DNA from: Hypomyces perniciosus
Taxonomy: Eukaryota; Ascomycota; Sordariomycetes; Hypocreales; Hypocreaceae
DNA length: 64,000 bases
Assembly (NCBI GenBank): GCA_008477525.1
Contig: SPDT01000005.1
Coordinates: forward strand, 4,030,001 to 4,094,000
Reading direction: 5' to 3'
Under the pieces are notes generated by a model, which saw nothing but the letters and a program-made list of their open reading frames with translations, did no database searches and was not told where the DNA came from. Below, piece after piece: positions 1 to 9,980 of the stretch (its first letter is position 1; each line of letters begins with the position of its first letter). The translations under genes were made by a program, and so were the position numbers.

Positions 1-609
1 AATAGCTTCGATTGCAGTTGCTGATTCCCTATTTTCTGGGAGACCGAAGTAATGAGCCCTTTTCCTTTTTGTAATAATAAGGTGGTCTTTCCCGATACCA
101 ATTCGAAAGCCAGTCTCATCCATATTCCAGATATCATCTAGAACAATACCCTCATCCTCAATAACCTTCTGAAGCTTATTATACCATTCTGTAACAACAG
201 GGATGCTTTCAGCTAAAGCACGGTTTGTATCAAGCTTCTTTTGGGTCATGAGATGGTATTTATGGCGTTTGATGAAGCGGTCAATCCAGTTTTTCCCGAC
301 TGTTGGGGGATTATCTTGTTGGGCCGCTGTTGCCCTTTCACGAAGAATGTAATTTGCAGCGTCAACCACAAATTCTCGGCGCACAGCAAGGTTAATATTG
401 TCAAGACGATCGATGTAGCTACATAAAGCTTTCTCTTCTGGGCGCGATAGCTTCATATTGGTGTATTGACGGCCAGTAAGGGGGGGATTGCCAGCAAGAC
501 GACTTCGAAGACGGCCACGCGGCACATTGAATTGACAAGCAACGGCTGTAAGTTTAGCGCCAGGATTGGCATTCAAGTAATTAATAGCTAATTGAATATT
601 CTGTTCCAT
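1..609 (-). CDS. pogo/Fot1-like transposase, N-terminal part, cut by window edge
   Basis: Reading leftwards from an ATG at 609, 203 codons stay open to the window edge. The product starts MEQNIQLAINYL, has a psq/CENP-B-type helix-turn-helix region near residues 1-60, and reaches the first DDE catalytic aspartate in IWNMDETGF. It is a close relative of the transposase encoded at 4501 (same IWNMDETGFRIGIGKD block, same PENRESATAIE block) but is a distinct, diverged copy. It would bind element ends and catalyse cut-and-paste transposition in the nucleus. No stop or frameshift is visible in the part shown; the second and third catalytic residues lie outside the window, so whether it is intact cannot be judged. 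Confidence 0.85.
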   Translation of the reverse strand, partial: MEQNIQLAINYLNANPGAKLTAVACQFNVPRGRLRSRLAGNPPLTGRQYTNMKLSRPEEKALCSYIDRLDNINLAVRREFVVDAANYILRERATAAQQDNPPTVGKNWIDRFIKRHKYHLMTQKKLDTNRALAESIPVVTEWYNKLQKVIEDEGIVLDDIWNMDETGFRIGIGKDHLIITKRKRAHYFGLPENRESATAIEAI

Positions 610-773
610 AGCTATTTAAAAAATTGAGGCTATATTGATTGAGAAATTGAGGGAATTATGATGAAGGTTAGGAAAAATGGCTGGGTGGCCAGGGTGGCTG
701 GGTGGTCAGGGAGCACCAGCTTATGGGCTGGGAGGAAACCGAACCTGCAAATAAGTGGGGCGTGGCACGGTTA
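1..773 (-). mobile_element. pogo/Fot1-like DNA transposon, upstream half
   Basis: The transposase ORF is followed to the right by an end sequence (about 724-773, GGAGGAAACCGAACCTGCAA then GTGGGGCGTGGCACGGTTAG) that matches the terminal repeats of the complete element at 4362-6316. This marks the outer end of the element just past 770. The other end is outside the window. Confidence 0.75.
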
Positions 774-1708
774 GTGTCACCCCAGTTAAGTTAATTAAAT
801 AAGAATCCAATGTGGCACAGGTGGCTTTGTGCTGCCTGTTTGTATGGCGGGGTAATAAAGTTACAGGGTCTAACAATAGCCAGAACAGGTGGTTGAAACA
901 CACAGTCATTTTCTGGCTTAGGGAGGACAATCGTCTTGAATCTTACAGTTAAAGCATCAGTTCGGTGCGACGATGTGATTTACACGGTTGTTATGTAACA
1001 AGCTGAAACTGGATGCTCTATCGCTGCCTCGGAAGAAGGAATAGAGAAGCCAGAATTGGCTTTTTGTCACTTGTTATAGCACCCCCAAACAGTATATTAG
1101 TGTACAATCTGAGTATGTATCAAGGAAATAAAGGTATTTGAAATGTTCGAAGTTCAAACCCATCACATACATCCTTCCTGTTGATGTTCAATAAGGCCCA
1201 CTTCTAGTTATAACTGTTAGTGTTGCTGTTGGAACTACAGCAACGTAAATATTAGTCTGAACATATCATGGAAGATTGTATGAAGACTCGGTTGTTGACC
1301 ATCTACATTGGTTTCCATTCCAACCTTTTTATCATAACAAGCAAACACGCATTCCATTTCATTTTTGTTTAGCTCTCCTCTGGTGAGGCTGACCTTCTTG
1401 CATATCCAATTTCCACTACGAAGCCCGATATTATCGGACAGTTGCTCATAATTAATCACATTCTCCTAGAGACACAAAGGCCAACTCATAGCACGTGATT
1501 CCATCGCATTTTTACACGGTGGCAGCTTGGGCCGATGAGACAACGCACTTCCCTGCTTCACCATTGCTACGGTTCTTTACCTTCCTCCGATCGTTTGATT
1601 TTAGTATCGGCTGTGAGGTTAATCCAAGGAAGGTGCGGCTCAACTCCTTATGAATTAAACAGACATATAGGTCGGTCTATTCTGTAAGACTCTTCACAAC
1701 TTAGCCGT
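774..1708. other. Intergenic; includes Copia-derived fragment
   Basis: No gene is supported here. The part about 1235-1490, read on the minus strand, resembles 12580-13010 and 7030-7240 (shared blocks GGAAATTGGATATGCAAGAA and GGTCAGCCTCAC, and a GAAACAGAACGCG-like block), so it is a fragment of the same Copia family. The rest shows nothing recognisable. Confidence 0.6.
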
Positions 1709-4132
1709 CTACCTAATATCTGCCAAAGTATCGTTAAATGCTTTGATGATTGGATCGTACAGTATTTTCGGATCCTGTGGAGTGCCAGTGAAAAGGCCAT
1801 CTTTATGGGGGAATAGGATATCTCTTATTGTCCTGCACAAAGGCTTGACATGGTTAAATATCTGTGGGCACTCCCTCAATATGGCCTCAAGTCCGTTTTT
1901 ATCCATATCTCCGCGTTTGTTTCGCGCAATGTCCTTATAAGTTCCTGTGTACCATTGCGAAAGTATGTTCTTTGTCGCCGGCTTTTTTGCAGCACCAGCC
2001 AATGCCCAACTACGGCGGGCGCCTAGCCAGAGAAGGACGTAAAAGAACGCCTCAAGATCGTGACGATAGGTATGCGAAATGCCAAGAAGAACTTCAATCG
2101 CCATAAACTCCATAGTACCCGTCCGGTGCCGGGCCCCACTAGGACCCGTGCCTTCTTCCTTGGCCAAATCTAAATCGATGAGCATTCCTTTGAAACCGTT
2201 GGCTTTCCTCGGGTCGGTGATGATGATGTTGTTTTCCGAGATGTCACGGTGCAGTATCTTACCGTCCAGGTATAATGACCGATGCACTTTGATGGCGTCA
2301 CAAAGGCATTCGAGAAGCTCAGTAATAGTCTTAAACTGGTTGATGGATCGTCCTGCCGGAGATATAACCAGAACGCGCAAGATGCGGTTGTCGTATGGCT
2401 CCCGGGCTTGGTCTTGCTGGACAAGGCTAGTACCCTGCGGTTCTTCGACGGAGTAACCGACCTCATTATCTCCTCGTTCTGGTTCAGGCAGCGGGCTATT
2501 CGACCGAGATCTCTTAGACGCATGGCTTGTCCCATCTATAGACTTCCGCTTTCTAGATGCATTGCTGGCAATGCTGAGATCAGGAAACTGGCTGAAAGAG
2601 TGACTCGACGGGGGCTGTGATTGTGAGGATGTGTTGGCGCTATGCGGCACACCACGAAACCTGTATGGAGTCGAGAAGTTGAGACCTTCACGCAACTTGC
2701 GTATGCTGGTAACCTCTTCGTAATAGCCAGCCACTTTTGCAAGTCCGTTCACCCCACGTTCATGGGCCTTGTTAAGAAGATCCGCCTCGGAGGGTCGCAT
2801 GCTGGAGGTCCAAGAAAATTTCACGACCATGTCAAACTCGGTCGTGTTTATATCCTTGGCCAGAAAGCAGGATGTGCCGCGGCAGACGATCGCTCGCTGA
2901 TAGGCGATCGGATCGGGGTCGAGTTCAAGTTTTCGCTCCCTATTCTGTCCGCGGGCTTCAACGGGTATGCTAATAAACAGCTTGTTGTCCGTTTCCTTCG
3001 TAAATGTATCCAACCCGAACTCTTCATCGCTCATCATCAAATACCCACACATAACTTGTATAAACTTCTCAGGCTCATCGTGGACATCGAAGGTGGCACC
3101 GCTATATGGGCCAGATCGGTCGAAGACCCATGTCTCCATCTTGGTGCCGGTTAGAGAGAAGGCGTGCACGAACAGGCGTGTAGGTTGGCTTGCGAACACG
3201 TTTCGCACAGCACTGCCAATCTGAAGCCACAGGGCTTTGTTTTTGTGGTGGGATTTCTTGAGTTCGCCGACCACCAACACGTGACTCCAGTCGTGCTTTG
3301 CGTTGATTTCCGTCCCCCGTCTCCTTTTCACGAAAAGGTCTAGCTGCCGTTGCACCTTGGCCCCGACTCTATTGTTTTGGGTGCTCCTGAAGTAGGCGGC
3401 TCCTTCGTTTGCTAGCAGCTCTTGCTGCAGGCTGAACCACCAGGCGCACACCTCATCCTCGGTAGCCGCATCGGGGAGTTGTGTCCACCTCTTATGGTTC
3501 TCACTGTAGTGGCTTTTGGCACACTGCCAGATTTGTGTCGCTCGTGTGTTCCATTTGTTGCCCTCGAAATATTTCTCATGAAATCTTCCGACAGCGCGGT
3601 GTGTACAGTGACGGATCTCTTCGAACACGCGAGGCTCTATCTTCCCCCGCGTCTGTTCAGAGCCTTGTTGTGAAGCGGACGAATGGGTGATAGGGGTTTC
3701 GAAGGATGATGGAAGGCTTGGTGGTGGAGTGGAGTGGGATATGGCTCGGATGAGGGAGATGACGGCAGCCCAAATGTCGACGTCGAGCGCCTGGTTGATG
3801 ACAAGCTGCGTTAACGGGCGAAAGTGCTGGTACTCAAAGTCGCCTTTCTGAAGGCGTAAGCGGACGAGTCCAAGATCAGAGAGTAGTAATTCTCGGCCGG
3901 TTCTTGATGCAAGCGATAGCGCAACAAAGGAAGTGCACATAATAGTAAAGAGTTTGTCTGTTGCGGCCACAAACAGTCGTGGGCGTTCTGGGGCTGCGCT
4001 ATCGTCTGGCTGAGAAGCTTCGCCGAGGGTATCTGGTTCTGCCTCGCGCAAGGCCTCACGAATGGCGCTGAGAGAATCTCCGAAAGGATGCTGCTCGATA
4101 GTGTCGCGCTCTTCCTGCGTTAGGTGAGCCAT
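1709..4132 (-). CDS. FunK1-type fungal protein kinase
   Basis: An intronless reading frame encodes 807 residues from the ATG at 4132; the frame is open a little further upstream but without another ATG. The C-terminal third holds a kinase-like catalytic core: HRDISENN (about residue 625) as catalytic loop, IDLDLA in place of the usual DFG, then RTGTMEFMAIEVL as activation/APE-like segment and a RHDLEAFFYVLLW helix. This pattern (HRD, DLD, GTxxFMA, HDLES/A) is typical of the FunK1 family (Pfam PF17667), a Basidiomycota/Ascomycota-expanded kinase family of unknown substrates. A basic serine-rich linker with KRKRS-type runs lies before the core and could be a nuclear signal. A second, broken member lies at 23.3-25.5 kb. 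It appears intact. Kinase activity is inferred. Confidence 0.85.
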   Translation of the reverse strand: MAHLTQEERDTIEQHPFGDSLSAIREALREAEPDTLGEASQPDDSAAPERPRLFVAATDKLFTIMCTSFVALSLASRTGRELLLSDLGLVRLRLQKGDFEYQHFRPLTQLVINQALDVDIWAAVISLIRAISHSTPPPSLPSSFETPITHSSASQQGSEQTRGKIEPRVFEEIRHCTHRAVGRFHEKYFEGNKWNTRATQIWQCAKSHYSENHKRWTQLPDAATEDEVCAWWFSLQQELLANEGAAYFRSTQNNRVGAKVQRQLDLFVKRRRGTEINAKHDWSHVLVVGELKKSHHKNKALWLQIGSAVRNVFASQPTRLFVHAFSLTGTKMETWVFDRSGPYSGATFDVHDEPEKFIQVMCGYLMMSDEEFGLDTFTKETDNKLFISIPVEARGQNRERKLELDPDPIAYQRAIVCRGTSCFLAKDINTTEFDMVVKFSWTSSMRPSEADLLNKAHERGVNGLAKVAGYYEEVTSIRKLREGLNFSTPYRFRGVPHSANTSSQSQPPSSHSFSQFPDLSIASNASRKRKSIDGTSHASKRSRSNSPLPEPERGDNEVGYSVEEPQGTSLVQQDQAREPYDNRILRVLVISPAGRSINQFKTITELLECLCDAIKVHRSLYLDGKILHRDISENNIIITDPRKANGFKGMLIDLDLAKEEGTGPSGARHRTGTMEFMAIEVLLGISHTYRHDLEAFFYVLLWLGARRSWALAGAAKKPATKNILSQWYTGTYKDIARNKRGDMDKNGLEAILRECPQIFNHVKPLCRTIRDILFPHKDGLFTGTPQDPKILYDPIIKAFNDTLADIR

Positions 4133-4361
4133 GCTGTAGGCTGTAGGAAACGGCAAATTGACATTATTGACGATCAGCGTACGCTACGGAGCACCAGAAT
4201 AATCAACTCGCTGACCATAACCAGCGAGCAGGGGCTCCTCATAGGCGCAAGGCCTGTACAACTCACGGGTCCTTCCTTAGTCAGCAATACATCAGGAGCC
4301 CCATAGGCTAGTGGGATCCCGCTAAATTTGTATCAGCACGGTCAGTCAAGGTAACAAACTA

Positions 4362-6316
4362 CTACTCGTGCCACGCCCCACTTATTCAGGTTCTCGGTTT
4401 CCTCGCACCACTATGGCGGTGCTACCCAGCAACGTGGCCACAACAGCAAAACGGCCACAATTCATCAGCTTCATTTTCAATCATCATTATCACCATAAAT
4501 ATGGCAGATATAGCGAAATCGGAAGTCGAATTACGTTTACAAGATGCCCTTAAGTATCTGGAAACAAATCCGAATGCAAAAATCGCAACGGTGGCGCGGC
4601 AATTTGATGTACCACGAAAACGCCTCCAACGACGATCTCAGGGAATTGGACCACAAAAGGGAATTCCAGCATCCAATACAAAGCTTAGTCGCGAGGAAGA
4701 AGTTGCATTATGTCGTTATATCGATCGCCTTGATAATGCCAGCTTGGCTGTGCGGCCAGAGTTTATTACTGATGCTGCAAATTACATTCTACGGGAGAGG
4801 TCATCATCACATGCAGCCCCAATTACAGTTGGGAAGGGGTGGACTACTCGCTTTATTCAACGGCATAGCTATATAAAGAAACTCCAAACAAAGATAGATG
4901 CCGAACGCAAGTCATCTGAAGATATTACGAGAGTTGAACAGTATTTCCAGCAGCTCGAGGAAGTCATCAAAAAAGAAGGGATTCCTCCTGAAGATATATG
5001 GAATATGGATGAGACGGGCTTCCGCATAGGGATCGGCAAGGACCAGCTTATTATAACTAAGCGGAAGAGAAAGCATCTGTTTAGTATGCCTGAAAATCGC
5101 GAGTCTGCAACAGCAATTGAAGGCATCTCGGCCGGCGGCAAATACCTCCCTGCCTTCCTTATTTTAAGCGGCCAAGTTCATATGTCAAACTGGTATCGCC
5201 AGCCCGAGCTAGAAGATGCTACAGTTATAGCTCTATCAACAACCGGCTACTCAAATGATCAAATTAGCCTTTCCTGGATACAGCACTTTCATCAACACGC
5301 AGCCCCTTTAAGTTCAAAACGCCTGTTAATCCTTGATGGCCATGGGTCACATCATACAATTGAATTCATCCAATATTGTGAGGAGCACAATATTATTCCC
5401 TTTGGAATGCCGCCGCATCTTACGCATATTCTGCAGCCGCTTGATGTTGCAGTTTTTCAGCCATTAAAGCACTACCATGCTAAGGCGTTAGACTTTATTG
5501 TTCGCGATGGTGTTGTCAACATTACAAAGCTAGAGTTTCTCGGGATGATTCAGGGAATTCGAAAACAGGCATTTAAAAGCAGCACAATACTCTCTGCATT
5601 TAAAATGACTGGAATCTGGCCTTTAAATCCTAGTTTAATTCTACAGACTATGGAAGAAAGGGCTGCTGTTCGTACACCATCTCCACCACTTACATGGCAG
5701 CCTTCTTCCAACTTCTCAACGCCTACAACCCTTAGGCAAATAAATAAAGTTGCGGATAGGCTTGGTGATGTCCTATATGAGGATAATACCTTTGATGAAG
5801 ACTTCACTTATAATCTTACTCGATTTATCCGCGGATCCCCAATTGCAGCAACAGAGCTAGTCCAGGTAAAGAGAGACTTTAGCCGAACAAAGAAAGCAGA
5901 AGAAACAGCTAGACGTCGTCGAGCATAAAAAAACCGGCCTCTAAAAATCGGGGGAATACTAACTGTAGCTCACGGTCGTCATATGGTTGTACAAAAAGAG
6001 GTTAGTGAAGTTGCGATGGCAAGGAAGGTTATTGAGATTGAGGAAAAGAAACGATATAACTTTGCAAAGAAGGTATTTGAGGAAGCTGCGAAAAAGGCAC
6101 GTAAATGGCGAATAGATGCTAAACTAGGCCCGCATGAGCAATGGGACTCAGAGCGAGGTTATCGCGTTGTACGGCGAGGTTAGTTGTAATAATGATGAAT
6201 TGTGGCCGTTTTGCTGTTGTGGCCGTTTTGCTGTTGTGGCCACGTTGCTGGGTAGCACCACCTATGGTGGTGCGAGGAAACCGAGAACCTGAATAAGTGG
6301 GGCGTGGCACGAGTAG
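4362..6316 (+). mobile_element. Complete pogo/Fot1-like element with TIRs and TA duplication
   Basis: Inverted terminal sequences of roughly 90-100 bp are readable at both ends: CTACTCGTGCCACGCCCCAC at 4362 and its reverse complement ending at 6316. Both ends are flanked by TA (4360-4361 and 6317-6318), the expected pogo/Tc1 target duplication. The right repeat carries one extra copy of a CAAAACGGCCACAACAG-type unit. Length is 1955 bp, normal for Fot1-like elements. The left end sits about 230 bp upstream of the FunK1 start codon. Confidence 0.9.
4501..6183 (+). pseudogene. pogo/Fot1-like transposase with one in-frame stop
   Basis: The frame from the ATG at 4501 runs 475 codons to a TAA at 5926. 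It then stays open in the same frame through KNRPLKIGGILTVAHGRH to a stop at 6181-6183, giving 559 sense codons if read through. Visible parts are an N-terminal helix-turn-helix, a CENP-B-type DNA-binding region, and a DDE domain: MDETGF (about residue 171), LLILDGHGSHHT (about 278) and HILQPLDVAVF (about 315). The lost C-terminus is basic and predicted helical. In related fungal transposases this tail is continuous, so TAA most simply reflects one nonsense change (CAA to TAA fits RIP). The catalytic core is complete, so a truncated but active protein cannot be excluded. Confidence 0.88.
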
Positions 6317-6318
6317 TA

Positions 6319-7030
6319 TCCTGTCAGGTGACTTTGCGGCTGATTGCTTGACATGGGGTATAAGGGTCCCCAACTCCCCGTGCCCCAAATAGTGGGGTAG
6401 AGATGGACTAGCCAATAGAACGGAGTGAGTTCATAAAGTCACATGAGGGATGAAATGTGGACTAGTTCAGTAGGACGAGAGCGAGTGGATGGGAGCGAAG
6501 GAGATTGGGCGATGCAGATGCGTTAGCTTACTAGACAGGCCCAGTGATTGGTGGCGGGTTGCGCTAGCTTCCCAGACACTCATAATGTACGGACGTTGGT
6601 GGGTCTGTACACTTGACTAGAGTGAGTCACAGCGGAGAGCGTGGGTATATAGAGGGGTTGGATCCCCAGGCTTTCATTCATTCATTGTTGATGATTCAGT
6701 GTCGGAGACATTCACTCTTGCAGCAGCAATTATTGCATTTTGGATAGCGGAGCCAGTTGATACAAGGTTACAGTATTGTATGTATAGGTATTATGGCACG
6801 AGAAGTGGTACATGATGTTTTGACTGATAAGCTAGTCCATAGTACGGATGGGACTGACGATTGTAAGTACGATGGCTTTAATGAGGTTGATAGCTTGGTC
6901 GAGTATAGACAGACTAGTATTTATACTATGGAGAAGCAAGGTCTTCGGTTTGTAGAGCCCGTTTGGGTAGACATAAGGCAGAATGCTGTAGACATAAGAG
7001 AGCGATTGGAAAGCGCGGTGGAAGATCTGT
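6319..7030 (+). other. Putative Copia LTR/leader, no gene
   Basis: No coding region is supported. A TATA-like GTATATAGAGGGG at about 6644-6656, followed by a CATTCATTCATTG stretch, lies just upstream of the Copia-derived reading frames and may be the remains of the left LTR and leader. I could not find a matching right LTR. Confidence 0.35.
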
Positions 7031-8485
7031 TTGTATCTGTCGGATAACGTCGGTCTAGTTGTTGGAAATAAGCAAAATGTGTATGCAAGGGAACCTGTGA
7101 TCTGACGTGAGGTGAAACAGAACGCGCGGCGTTCTGTTTCTATGATAAAATGGCGGGAGGAGAATCCAAGGGAGGAGAGGACATGGAGCAATTGAGTGGA
7201 ATTCTGGCGCCCGATCTTCGTGAGGTGAACAAGCTGACTACGTAACTGGGTTTTCCGACATCAACGATCCTAGACTCAGGGGCGTCAGTGCATCTTTTCA
7301 ACGACCTGGCCCGATTCAGATCCTTCAGGAAAGCAGGACTAGGGGAACACATTATTGCAGGAGACTCACACGTGGCTGTGGAAGGCTATGAACGAGTTCA
7401 AGTTCGGATAACGAGACCCGACGGATCAAAGGGGATTCTGAGGATTAAAAAGGCGCTATATTGCCCGACGTTCGCAACGAATGTGGTCTCCTATTATCTT
7501 CTTCACGATGAAGGAATGCGATGGGACACATCGACGAACCCGACAACACTCAGGCAGAAGAGTGGGAGGAAGATCTGTGTGGTGGAATAACGTTGCCGTC
7601 AATGGGTGCTGGACTATAAGCCATCAAAGGAACGAAGCTTAGAAATGGCATTCCTCGCAACAAGGAAGAAGAGAAGGAAGAAAACTGCCTCGAGGGACCC
7701 AAAGCCACCAGCTATAGCAGATGGAGAACGGTGGCATGCTCGGCTAGGACATCTAGGACCAATGAGCCTGCACTATCTTGGGCTAAATTGCTTGAATGCT
7801 CGAATTCGGGGTCCGAAGACGGTTAAGTGCCCTCACTTTTTGCTTGGGAAAGATACGGCGTCAGATTTCTCGAAGGAAGCCGGATCGAGAGCGAGATAAG
7901 CCGTTCCACGAGATCTGGATTGACTGGACCGATCTCTCAGAAGACTATGAGGACTATGTCAGATTTATGTTCATCACAAACGCGTTCTCAGGAATGGGTT
8001 TCCCTTACTTTATGAAGACTCACGGCACTTCGATTGAGAATCGGCAAATTCTTCGAGATTTCGTTGACTTGATGAGGAAAAGATATGGCTTTGAGGTGAA
8101 GATTATTCGATCAGACGGCGAGCTCATTAAGGGCAAAGTCAAACAGTGGATGAATCGAAGGAAGATATCACAAGAAAAGTCAGCACCAAACACTCAGGCA
8201 CAGAACGGCGGAGCTGAACGGTCAGGGGGTGTGATTATCGAGAAATCAAGGACGATGAGGATAGCAGCGAATCTTCCTCATGACCTGTGGAAAATCATTG
8301 TGGAATCGGCATGCTATCTGAAGAATCGAACGCCTAGGGAAGGAAATGCATGGAAGAGCCCGTTTAAGTGTGTGTTTGGAAAGAAACCACAAATTGGTCA
8401 TCTCAGGGCATACGGCTGCAGAGCATATGCTATGACCTCCGATGCCCAGCTCAAAAGGTACAGGTTAAGGAAACTAGAGCCGAAA
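7030..8485 (+). mobile_element. Decayed Copia (Ty1/Copia) retrotransposon, gag-pol remnant
   Basis: Separate reading frames carry Copia landmarks in the right order. First comes an aspartic protease start ILDSGASVHLFND (7270-7310) in the frame ending at 7590. Then a GAG-pre-integrase motif WHARLGHLGPMSLHYL (7732-7780). A frame change follows, then an integrase core (7890-8480) with IDWTDL, IIRSDGE and the NTQAQNGGAERSGG catalytic-glutamate block, followed by WKIIVESACYLKNRTP. The reverse transcriptase and RNase H that should follow are absent: the element stops at 8485, where an LTR-like repeat begins with TGTCAACCTCAGTAAC. At least two frameshifts and several stops make it non-functional. 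Confidence 0.85.
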
Positions 8486-8500
8486 TGTCAACCTCAGTAA
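7796..8500 (+). pseudogene. Copia integrase-domain fragment
   Basis: An open stretch of about 230 codons encodes most of a Copia integrase: zinc-finger remnant (frame switches within it), the rve core with three acidic positions (WTDL, RSDGE, GGAERS), and the start of the C-terminal part ending YGCRAYAM. Translation would terminate shortly after joining the LTR-like repeat, so the product is a truncated pol piece without a start of its own. Confidence 0.8.
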
Positions 8501-8790
8501 CGGATAGCCCCACATCATGACACATTCCTTCATTCCAACAAACATTCCTTGACTCCCAACTAGCTTGCAATAACAGCCGGATCCGTAAGTCAATGACGAT
8601 ATCACTGACAGCTAGATTTCCTAGATCCGGATAGTCGTGATCAATTAGTTAGCAAGTTTTCATGTATTTAAGCAGCAGCTTTTCCCACCTAACTTGGGAT
8701 CAGCAAGAGTGTCGAATTCTATCATTTATGCATCTGTCAATGAGCCCTTATACTGTTGATCTGTGATTGATAGCTATGACTTGCCCGCGT
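8486..8790 (+). repeat. LTR-like dispersed repeat, copy 1
   Basis: Begins TGTCAACCTCAGTAAC and contains TATTTAAGCAGCAGCTTTTC (TATA-like TATTTAA) and a GATCAGCAAGAGTGTCGAATT block. The reverse complement of the same blocks is found at 20585-20781, and weaker copies at 13195-13300, 41700-41790 and 30850-30940. The TG start, the TATA-like box and position at the broken end of a Copia element suggest a solo or truncated LTR. Confidence 0.65.
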
Positions 8791-9740
8791 GTGAATTCAA
8801 ACCCATTGCTCTCTTCCACTGTTTATTCATCATTTAGTCGCAAATATCTCATAGATCGCCAGTCACTATTACGAAAATAGGGTGGGTACACGTATAATGT
8901 GATGGGAATTGCGGTTGACTTCTACGTGCGGTCCTTGTTGACTGACTCGCTCTACCCCAGGCGAGGAAGTGGGAACAGCGGTTTAAGGGGCGAGCTAGAG
9001 AAGATCTACCTACTCTACTCCGTATGCATGGCATGACCGGTGGGGCGGGCAGCATGAGTTAGACTTCTCGACTGACACTAAGACCGCCTAGCAGCTTTAC
9101 AGTTAGATGCCGGTCGGTGATAAGAAGAATAAGCGCCCTTTGTTGTTCTAATCCGGCAGCATTATTGGATAAGTCTGAAGTAGAAAGTGGCCTATATCGG
9201 CGAATACGAGTACTTACTACGGAGTACAGACTACTAGCATGTAAGGCACAAGGTGGAGTGCTCGTCGTCTCCCGTAAACATTCTCAGCTTTGATAGGCTC
9301 GGCTTGCAGGTGGTTATATCGTTCGTGTCTGGCTCACGAAATCCGCATCTCCTGTGCCAAGACGCCCCAAAAGTCCAACTCTCCCCTGTAAAAATTCTCC
9401 CACGCTAGCAGCTGTTATGGCTTGTTAACGTGCGGGGTAATTTTTGCAGGCCTACTGGCCTGTCTCTCCGCTTGGGCTTACCGGGCCCTAACAGCGCATA
9501 AAGAGGAAGGAATTCGGAGAGCTTCACCTTCCTCGAGAGCTGGCTACGAAATCTACGCAGCTCTGCTGCCAACACGTTGCCTCCTAGGAAGCAACAGCCG
9601 ACACATCGTCTCGCAAGCCGTGGCCTGCCTTGAACCACTTGCTAGACCTCATAGAGGGCTCAGCAGCCAACACTCAGGTTTTCCCCCTCTGCAAGGAGGG
9701 TTTTTCATCCTGGTGCCTGAATCCTGAGGCCCTAGGCCTC
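8791..9740. other. Intergenic, no gene supported
   Basis: Only short frames without recognisable domains. Two exact copies of the TACTCCGTA motif lie at 9016 and 9218. From about 9430 the base composition rises in GC and may be a diverged LINE body leading into the LINE-tail similarity that begins at 9743. Confidence 0.5.
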
Positions 9741-9742
9741 GA

Positions 9743-9980
9743 ACCATTTCCTTTGTCCAGCGAAACGTAGCGAACAGCTATAGGGTCAACACCTCCGGCT
9801 ATTCTCTGGCAGCTTGCTGGCCAGTTAGGCCGGTCTTGAATTGACAGGACCACGTGGAGGTGACCCAATATTGTATCCATGGATGCGATAAAGACCTTGG
9901 CTGGCTCCTACCGTCCAGATGCCTATATAGGCCTGTGTATTTAGCACCAATAGGACGTTAATAATAACAACAACGGTAGT
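9743..9980 (+). mobile_element. Diverged LINE 3'-tail remnant
   Basis: The block TTTGTCCAGCGAAACGTAGC is shared with the 3' end of the LINE at 20400 and the copy at 31455. A later part (GGACCACGTGGAGGTGACCC followed by GATGCGATAAAGACCTTGGC) is shared in inverse orientation with 23190-23275. The element end is TAATAATAACAACAAC rather than poly(A), so this appears to be a second LINE subfamily. Confidence 0.6.

Noticed and set aside
9422..9727. 101-codon plus-strand frame starting with a hydrophobic run
   Set aside because: Could be read as a small membrane protein, but the region leads into a LINE tail and the opposite strand is equally open; probably transposon body.
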